This document shows positions 56,800-64,000 of a stretch of DNA of 64,000 nt, one piece after another. The notes beneath the pieces are model-generated. The model searched no databases and had not been told where the DNA came from. It saw nothing but the letters and a program-made list of their open reading frames with translations. The DNA lies in contig OX637290.1 in assembly GCA_951799445.1 (NCBI GenBank), forward strand, positions 31,738,987 through 31,802,986, read 5' to 3'. Made by a program: the position numbers and the translations under genes. How positions within the stretch are numbered: position 1 is the first letter of the stretch; each line of letters begins with the position of its first letter. This stretch comes from Pseudisothecium myosuroides. Its lineage: Eukaryota; Streptophyta; Bryopsida; Hypnales; Lembophyllaceae.

Positions 56800-57740
56800 T
56801 AACCCCTAAAGGCCCAAGGTCTTTTTTCTGCCAGAAAACACTGAAAACTGCCATTTCTATAGCAAAAAGTAAAAAAAAATTAAAATTGTTTTTTTTTCAC
56901 ATCTAACCGCAGGATCTTACACCTAATTGGTATGAGAATGTGTGGAAAAAATTTCAGAATTTTTGACCGCACAGATTGCAAGATATCTGCGTTTAAAGTG
57001 GAAAAAACAAGTTTTTCAGCACATTGCGGGACCAGATTTTATGACTTTAAACATTTTTAACTTAAAATTTTTGCACTACAGCGTTTTGAGCTTTAAATCT
57101 TTATATTGGAGAATTGATTTGAGAGTCTAGGGGAAAAAAAAAAATTCAAAAAAACTTAATTATCATTCTTAAAGAAATTGTTAAGTAGAAGTAGGTACAA
57201 GATAGAAGGAAAATCTAAAATATTCATATACTTTAGATGGAATTAAAATGCACTAATCCCAATGGTGAGATTGTTCTAGCAAGTAAACTAAACCATTACA
57301 AAAAAAAAATTTGAAAAATTTGAAAAAATGCATTCCGAAATGATTCCTACAAGTTATTTTTTTCAAGAAGATGCTATAACTGCCCGAAAAACAAGAATGT
57401 CCATAACTTCCTCATAACAAATCCAAATGAAATGAATCAAAGCTTTCCAGATAGACAAAAATATAATCTATGAGAAAAAAAATATTAAAAAAAAAAATTC
57501 AAATTTTTGTCCCTTTTTTTTTGGCTGCCCGGGCTGCCCCCCGTCCCCTGTTTTCAGCTTATTTGGTCATAACTTTTTTTCCCGGGCACCGATTGAGAAA
57601 AAAATTATATTCCCACAAAGCTTATTGGTTTTTCTATCTCCAAAAAAAAGATCAAAAAATCAGAACACAATTTTAGCCCGTAGGTACCTGCCCGAAAACG
57701 CATTTGTCCCCCGAAGGGACAACGGGCTTTTAGGGGTTAA
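56800..57740. mobile_element. D-family TTAA MITE, copy D2 (941 bp)
   Basis: It is bounded by TTAA at 56800-56803 and 57737-57740; the left end is TTAACCCCTAAAGGCCCAAG and the right end GGGCTTTTAGGGGTTAA. It is collinear with D1 (33211-34153) with scattered substitutions and a few short indels; the last 200 bp differ most. It has no coding frame above 80 codons. Confidence 0.9.
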
Positions 57741-58174
57741 AAAAGTGATGCATCTTGGACACCGCAATCCGCATTTCAAAATTATCAGGCGATTTGGCTG
57801 GATTGAATTCCCAACAATCTTCAACCAAATTTCTCAAACTAAGGATGTTCACAGTGAGGAAGGTTGAGCTTAGATCTCTGATCTCTCCTCTTGTAATGAG
57901 ATAAGTTCGCCTAATTTCAACCATGTCGTTAAAAATTGTCTTGTATCTCCTGTATCTCTAGATTCTTGTAAGTCATTTGAACATTGACAAGTGGAATTTG
58001 TCCACTCAGATGTGCCCACATGACAGACTCTCAGCACACACAAAGAATGTGCAATAACTTAATGTCATCAGAGACGGTTGAGTAGTGTACAGAGATGCAC
58101 TCTGAACAAAACTGATTGTCGTCAGTGAGGCTATGTGGAGGGGCAGGAATACAGACTACCTTATTGAGGAGCTG
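57741..58174. other. Intergenic DNA
   Basis: No gene seen between the D2 element and the CAS relic. Confidence 0.4.
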
Positions 58175-60637
58175 CTATAAATTTGGATAAATGGATTTGA
58201 TATGAACTACTACTGCAAAAGGACTCCTAGTCAACCGTTTCCAGCTTGCAAAAACTTTGTACCTGAAGAGATGATGCGAGAGGGAGAGGATTTCAGCAAA
58301 TCTGGAGTTGGATGACTCTACGCTAAGCCTGCTTGGAGCCCAGACTCTTGCCCCGTCAAATTCATCACTAACTACCCAAGTTTTGCTGAAACCTAATCCT
58401 GATGGTGACCTTGCTATGGCCTTAGTGACGTCTCCGTTCCTGCGAACCCAGTTATTCATGGTATCAGATACTGCCACAGAATAAGTGTAAGTTAAGATTA
58501 AAGACAACTGCGCCACACTCTCGTTGGCTAATGCGAAGAAGGGTATGCCGTAATCTTATCATTGAAAGCACTGGGTTGAACTATAAAGCACTGATCTTGA
58601 AATTTAAAATCAATGAGACAACTTGTCATTATCTCCAATAAACTTTGTGAATCTCTTAGCTCTCTAAGGTTACCTAGTTGATAATGTCAAGTCTAAGTTT
58701 TAAGCCACTCTTGTGTTGATTAATTAAAAGAAGATTATAACCCACCATTCTATTACTCAAACATGAGTCCTTGTATCAACCAAAAGTACCAAATATTGAG
58801 TAGGACGACTTGGCATTATGACCAATAATCTTCTCAAGCTTCTTGGCTCTTGAAGGTTCTCTAGTATGTGCTAGCGGCTGAATGTGCCATAGTCAAAGAT
58901 AGAATGAGATGAATACAAGTGATCCATCAATGCAGTTGATGGAGACCCTGGTTAGTTATGATTCTAAAACCTGCTACTCTTTTCCAACTGCAATGTGCCA
59001 TGTGACAATGGAGAAGGATATGGTTTTCGTGTGGGACAAGACAAATGCAATTGATCCCTCACAGTTCAAGTGTCAAGGTGTAAGGAACTAACGACTTACA
59101 AGTCTATAAGGATTACCCTGGAGCCTTTGTTGATTCTTTTCAAGAATAAAATCGATCTTGAGGGCTGCAATTCCAGCTTCCGTCGCTGCAAACATTGCAT
59201 AATTATCCCCTCACCTTCACAGGAAACTCCTCCACCCTATCTCCACGCAATTGATTTTTGCACACAACAGTTTAACTCCTTGGGATTCCCCAAAAAATGA
59301 TATAAGAACATTTCCATCACAAGAAAGCTTCAATGGAGTGTATCAATGAAATTTCTGCAGCTGAGATAGAAATCTTTGTCATTCAAGAGGATTACCCTTA
59401 CAGTCAACACTACTGTATTTAGGATTCGCCATTAAATCACAAGGAAAAAAATGCTTGCAAACACCTGTTCTTAGCATTATTCATTAGATTCACTCTTACT
59501 GTTCACTTAAACAAGGATATCTCGAAGATGTTCAGGCAAACATGTTCTCGGCATTTCTTGTAGACTGGGTACACCGGATTTGGCCTTATCATTTTCACTT
59601 CTTTCGTCGATCAAAGATAAGAGCCTGAGGTGCGGTCAGTTCACCTGCATATCCGACCAGTGTTTTTTTAGGGGTCCAGTGAAAAGGTTCCATGGAGTTG
59701 ACGGCTGGAGCAAAATACCATATTAAGGACATTCCATGTTCCCGTTTGGTCAAACTTCATTATTTTTTCTATTATTAAAACACACCTTTCTAAAAATGTG
59801 ATATTTTCTCGTGTAGTGTAATATATCCAAAATTTGACTTCATTTTTTCATAATTAAAAATATTAAAATGAAATTTATATTGATTAGTTTAAGTAATTTA
59901 TTTATAATAATCATAGTAATGAAGAAAATGCTTTAAATAGTGTGAAATTTTTAGCAAAATTGGAGATGATAGTGATAAACAACATTATGTAATTGGTGTA
60001 CTCCTTGAGCTCACACTAGGAGAGATTCGATAAAATAGTTCAAAAGTGGTGTATTTTAAGCTTTAAGATGCTACCTTCAAAGTGTCACAAAATCACAATT
60101 TAAAATTTTTGGAAAAAAATAAAAAAGGAATAAAAAAGTAGATTATTGGGTCTACATTTTCTTAGTTAAGCTCCAAGACATTTAAAATCAAGAACCATGA
60201 TGTGAAATTCGGGTTTGGCTCTAAAATTATACCCCTCAGGCACGTTTTGTCCTTGAAGGGGTTAAGTTAGTGTATAGAAACTGTACACAAATGTTTCCAA
60301 CAATTTGTCCTAGCTTGGAGAAAAAGGATTTATATCAAACTACGAGTACAATGTTTGACCATCACTTGGATAGGAAACAGTGTATCACTATATCTAAGAT
60401 TACAAATCCTTGTGCTAAAGTATCAGAGGAGAGGCATTTTCAGTAGTTTGAATTACCTTGGCGACCTCCAGTGCAGGTTTGGTATCGTAGCCGCTGCTCT
60501 GGATGGCCTTCTCAGTCTGTTTCTGAAACTCAATTTCAACGGGAAACACGGCTTTGAAATTATACTGTGCAGATTGTTGAACATACGGCGTGACAAAATC
60601 CAAATCAGGCTTCACAGTGTGCACAACTTGTTCAGCG
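58175..60637 (-). pseudogene. CAS: CAS (chloroplast Ca2+-sensing receptor) relic
   Basis: Four minus-strand pieces match the plant thylakoid calcium-sensing receptor in order. 60637-60457 gives a TVKPDLDFVTPYVQQSA helix region and KAIQSSGYDTKPALEVAK. About 59690-59525 gives GYAGELTAPQAL, then in another frame LIDERSENDKAKSGVPSLQ, the start of the rhodanese-like domain. 59185-59100 gives EAGIAALKIDF, then after a shift LKRINKGSRVILID. 58470-58175 gives SGLGFSKTWVVSDEFDGARVW to the end. A missing stretch after TAPQAL, a one-base shift in the third piece and a phase clash between the last two mean no single frame survives. The N-terminal exons (transit peptide, start) are not found upstream. Splice-like GT/AG borders remain at three pieces. 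A 59.7-60.26 kb repeat lies inside. Family assignment is from memory of the CAS sequence. Confidence 0.65.
59760..60262. repeat. Possible TTAA element in CAS relic intron
   Basis: The right side ends GTCCTTGAAGGGGTTAA (TTAA 60259-60262 by eye), matching the inverted end of the TTAA MITEs. No matching left end was found, although TTAAGGACATTCC occurs near 59722. The interior is AT-rich and resembles no family clearly. Confidence 0.35.
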
Positions 60638-60821
60638 CTGTGTTAATTGTTTCGCTTGCTGCATGGGAGGTTCGGGAGGCGGCAGATTGCACCTGCATCA
60701 GATAAACTGATGTGCATACCCTTTGTCAGCATGCTGTATGACAGAGATCAAATATCAATCAAATAAACAAGGAACATGCCACACTCCTCTCTCACCACGG
60801 AAGCTTTTCCAAATTGAGTAT

Positions 60822-61130
60822 TAAGGTAGGTGGCTCTAAAAGCGACACTTTAAGAGCTGATTGCATTTTGGGGGAAGCTAGACTCCTTGAAACAATTTTC
60901 AGTAAATTTTGGTAGGAAGAAAAATGGAATTGGCATCTAATTCAAGTTGTTTCATATTTTTTGGACCTTCAAGGAATTAGTTACAAATTTTTGAAGTTGA
61001 AGCGCAGTGGTTTCTAAAAGCGACCCCCTCCTCCTGAAATGTACACTGTCAGTACATTGAAGAAAGTAAAATGCACCTTTGTGTTAGAGTCGCTTTTAGA
61101 GCCCGGTTGCTTTTAGAGCCACCTACCTTA
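60822..61130. mobile_element. F-family MITE, copy F1 (309 bp)
   Basis: TAAGGTAGGTGGCTCTAAAA at the left pairs with TTTTAGAGCCACCTACCTTA at the right, a perfect 20-base inverted repeat including the outer TA. A second inner GTCGCTTTTAGAGC lies next to the right end. It is uninterrupted and serves as the reference for the split copy F2. Confidence 0.88.
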
Positions 61131-61160
61131 GTACAGATTTAAGCCGTCAATCTCTGTTGT

Positions 61161-61980
61161 CCATACCTTAAGTTTGTTTGTTTGTTTGTTTTGTTTGTTA
61201 CGTTGAGATCTCCCGAACCGTGAGTTCTTGGGGCGCGTATTTGGTATCGTTAGAAAGCCCTAGGCGAGGAGGGGTGCACGGGCTTTGTTTCGTGGCGTTC
61301 TGACTCACGGTGGAAAAGTTATAGATTTCTGAGTTATTTTTGGATCTTAAAAAATACTAAATTATGCTAAATTATATATCTTTTGAATTGTGTATCAATT
61401 TGTCACGTTCTTGGTACCATTGAAAAGCCCTCGGCGAGGAGGGGTGCACGAGCTTTGTTTCGTGGTGTTTGGACATACAGTGGGAAGGTTATGGATTTTT
61501 GAGTTATTTTTTGTTTTGAAAATGACTTTTACTTTTGTTTTGGTTGTGGCAACGGCACACTCCCACAGTTCAAAAAAATAAAAGTAAAAGTATTTTTCTA
61601 ATTTTTTGATTCTATAAAAGCTTTGAAATTTGATAACTTTCCACTAGAAGAAAACTGCATTACATTCCTTGAAAACGCGTCACCTTGTTTTCATTGAGTT
61701 CCTGTTTCAAAACGAAGTGGAAAAGCCCCAAAACGCAGTATTCTTCGTTTTCCTGCGTTTTTTGCGTTTTGAAACGGGAACTCAACAAAAACAAGGTGAT
61801 GCGTTTTTAGGGAATTTAACATAGTTTTCTTCTAGTGTTCCCACCGTAAGTGCAAACACCACAAAACAAAGCCCGTGCACCTTTCCTCTCCAAGGGCTTT
61901 CCGACGATTTCAAGCATATGACCAAGGGACGCACGGTCCGGGAGATCTCAATGTAACAAACAAACAAACTTAAAGTATGG
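61161..61980. mobile_element. L-family foldback element with nested CACTA MITE
   Basis: The ends CCATACCTTAAGTTTGTTTG and, inverted at the right, CCATACTTTAAGTTTGTTTG extend through GTTTGTTAC(G/A)TTGAGATCTC and CCG(A/G)ACCGTG, giving about 60 bp of inverted repeat. The left half holds a 170-bp tandem duplication (GCGAGGAGGGGTGCACG at about 61265 and 61434), and the same block occurs inverted on the right (near 61880). A CACTA MITE is inserted at 61642-61837. The frame-broken interior encodes nothing recognisable. Confidence 0.75.
61642..61837. mobile_element. CACTA MITE (196 bp) with TTC duplication
   Basis: It begins CACTAGAAGAAAACT and ends with the exact complement AGTTTTCTTCTAGTG. TTC lies directly outside both ends (61639-61641 and 61838-61840), the 3-bp duplication typical of CACTA (En/Spm) elements. 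Inner arms AACGCGTCACCTTGTTTT/AACAAGGTGATGCGTTTT also pair. It is non-autonomous. Confidence 0.9.
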
Positions 61981-62436
61981 ATGGGAGTTGTTGCGGCGTT
62001 TTAAGAGGAATATGTTCCAACAAGGTTAGTGCATTAGACTACGAGTCTTGAACCTAATTGTAGGTATGCACCTACAACCACTTAAAGGTGTCTATAACAT
62101 ATATACCTATAATACACATACACGATAACTATAATATAGGAAGAATCAATGACATAGGTGCACTGTAATATGGAAAGAGTCAATAACGTAGGTACTAATT
62201 TTATGAAAACCTGTAACCATAAAAGATGTCTATTATGTAACCTCCTAGGCTCACATGTTCATAGATTCTATGCTTATATGCTAGCACTCCCCAAGTTCTT
62301 GTAGGCAATGCCAGTGATGAATTGAAGGGTGTCGTCAATAAAGCCCGACATTAGAAGATGGTGACAATACACTTGGGGCGGGATTTAGGTTTGGAACTAA
62401 AATTGTGGCTCACTGCAACCATAAGATTAGTGGTCT
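61981..62436. other. Intergenic DNA
   Basis: No gene seen. The stretch is rich in TATAA/ATATA words and ATAGGTGCAC/TAGGTAC repeats near 62070-62190. Confidence 0.4.
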
Positions 62437-62685
62437 CATTAGGAGAGAAATGAGGCCTCCAAAAGGCCCCTTCCCTTTGTTAAACTAAAATCAATCCAAA
62501 TCTGCCCAAATCAATTGAAATTTTCAGACTGCAGCAATCTGCAGCAGTCAGCAGGATTTTTTTTTTTTTTGTACTCTATCTTTATAACATGCAAAATGAT
62601 GAAGATGGAGTACAAAAAAATTAAAAACTCTTTACATATCAGCAATCCTAGGTGGAGGATCATCGGCCACATAGGAAAAGGGAAG

Positions 62686-62732
<47 letters not shown>

Positions 62733-62782
62733 GGTAGTGACGGATCTCGGGGCCTTATGGAGGCCTGATTTTCCTCCTAATG
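62437..62782. mobile_element. O-type TIR element with poly(A) tract (346 bp)
   Basis: CATTAGGAGAGAAATGAGGC and on to CTCCAAAAGGCCCC at the left pair with GGGGCCTTATGGAG and GCCTGATTTTCCTCCTAATG at the right, about 30 of 34 bases. TA would flank both ends, as in the I element at 37740-37954, whose ends are similar. A 14-T run (62557-62570) and a 44-A run (62686-62729) lie inside, and GTACTCTATCTT/AAGATGGAGTAC forms an inner hairpin between them. Confidence 0.7.
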
Positions 62783-64000
62783 TCCGACATTCCTCTTTGG
62801 GACTCGCACTCAAACTTTGTTTAGGAAGCTTGTGATGACAATGTTGGCATGTAAGGTAAAAGACCCTATTTGCACCATGTGACTATTTGCACAACTTCAT
62901 GGCCACTATGTATCACAGGAGGACATTTGAAAGATTAGGATGTACACTCTTCAAATGTAGTGGAGCAAATGGGATGGCGTTTGAATTGTGATGAAAGTAG
63001 GGGCTCCTACCTTACAAGATTTGTTAGTGTGACAACACTGATGAAGCCTTCTCATCATTGTTCCATTGCAATAGTGAATTGCAATGCTCATCTCCTCTGA
63101 ACTTTGTTGAATCTAGAATCATGAAACAAATAATTCTAGTCCCAATATTATTTTAGGGCTTCTCTTGCTAACTTGCATTGAATATCAAGAAATGATATTG
63201 CAACTATGGTTGAAGAGGGATTGCAACCTAACTAGCTAAATATTGTTGATGGTTTCTGGTGATGGGCTATTTAATTTATTTTTATTTTTACTTATTGTAC
63301 TTATAGCTGCCTATTTTTTCCATTTTTCCTATATTTATCCATTTAGATTACGTAATTTACTGTAAAATGAAAGATTTGGCAAATTCTTGGCCCCGGCACA
63401 AATGAAATTGGCTAGCTTAAAGCTGATCCAAATTCTCATAAATTTCTTATATTCTTGTTGATTTGTCACCAAATATTGGCTCCATTATAGATGAAAAAAT
63501 GGCCACACATCTATGTTAGTGGTGGGCTTGCATTGAAGATGCCTTATTACTAGGATGGATCTTGTTGGGCCTAATTTGAGACTTTTGAGGTTAGATAGTT
63601 TTTAATTGACTAGATGGGCGACTAAGCTAGCTTGTTCAATCATTGATTTTCTTTGCACTGAAAGTCTTCTCATTCAATTCAAAATAATGAATACCAAAAA
63701 ATTACTATTTCAAATGCTAAGCACAATAAATGTCATTAGAAATGTACGTAATGTGCATTTAGTATTTTTTTACTACAGAATGAGTGGTTATAATTTTGCC
63801 AAATCACCAAAGTTTAATGAAATCCTAAAAGTCCAAGATTTCAAAAAGATGATGATGGACAAAAAATCCCATTTAGGCCACTTAGAGTTGTTATTTCATG
63901 TAGTCAAACTTCTCACAATGAAGATAATAGTAATTGTTCAACATCTATGTTGTATGGTTTTTGAAGATTCTATTATGAGTGCAAATATTATATAGAATTA
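62783..64000. other. Intergenic DNA to window end
   Basis: No supportable gene. The 129-codon frame at 63606-63995 starts in AT-rich DNA, has low-complexity Lys/Ile/Asn composition and no family resemblance; it may continue past the window. Confidence 0.35.

Noticed and set aside
62005..62060. tRNA-like stretch (GGTTAGTGCATTAGACTACG)
   Set aside because: It resembles a tRNA D-arm and anticodon stem, but no acceptor stem, T-arm or B-box (GGTTCGANTCC) follows at the right distance.
63606..63995. 129-codon plus-strand ORF at the window end
   Set aside because: AT-rich Lys/Ile/Asn/Met composition and no recognisable motif; length is plausible by chance and the window ends.

Overview
This is nuclear DNA of a land plant. 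Genes have many GT-AG introns, and the plant-type proteins (sucrose synthase, plastid-type N-acetylglutamate synthase, cytosolic ribosomal proteins eL29 and eL31) sit as moderately GC-rich islands in very AT-rich, repeat-packed DNA. The degraded Ty3/gypsy element would fit a bryophyte, lycophyte or other non-flowering lineage, but I cannot name the species from the sequence.

Layout. 1-3800: an E-family repeat copy, a 22-bp minisatellite, an A-family TTAA MITE, then unassigned DNA leading into the sucrose synthase 5' flank. 3835-8257 (+): intact 13-exon sucrose synthase. 8700-11313: a 2.6-kb terminal-inverted-repeat (TIR) element with two internal minisatellites. 11533-13402: three TTAA-flanked MITEs, two of them sharing one TTAA. 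About 14270-17172: decayed gypsy RNase H/integrase followed by an LTR-like segment. 17733-23095 (+): intact 10-exon N-acetylglutamate synthase with a TTAA MITE in intron 7. 25669-27554 (+): eL31, whose single intron carries a 267-bp duplication. 28844-29053: a long foldback. 31385-31829, 33211-34153 and 34280-34409: three different MITEs. 34605-34976: a GC-rich hypothetical ORF. 36478-36835 (-): eL29 with a 5'UTR intron. 37740-46749: MITE-rich DNA, including a nested stack at 44079-44673. 49993-51681 (+): an intronless 562-residue predicted membrane protein. 53140-57740: more repeats, including the second copies of a 940-bp MITE and of the LTR segment. 58175-60637 (-): a frame-broken relic of the chloroplast calcium-sensing receptor CAS. 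60822-62782: a TA-flanked MITE, a foldback with a CACTA MITE inside it, and a poly(A)-bearing TIR element. 62783-64000: no gene seen.

How the genes relate. There is no operon or metabolic cluster. Sucrose synthase (sucrose cleavage and synthesis), NAGS (first step of plastid arginine synthesis) and the two ribosomal proteins are independent housekeeping genes. Both ribosomal protein genes have telo-box motifs (AAACCCTA type) near their starts, as is usual for plant ribosomal protein genes.

The most distinctive content is the non-coding mobile DNA. At least five MITE families or groups end in TTAA plus a CCC-rich inverted repeat (consensus TTAACCCCTAAAGG), with six copies of one about 220-bp family. 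One copy lies inside another MITE, and removing it with one TTAA restores the older element without a gap. This is direct sequence evidence for TTAA target duplication, the signature of piggyBac-type transposition. No transposase of that kind is in the window.
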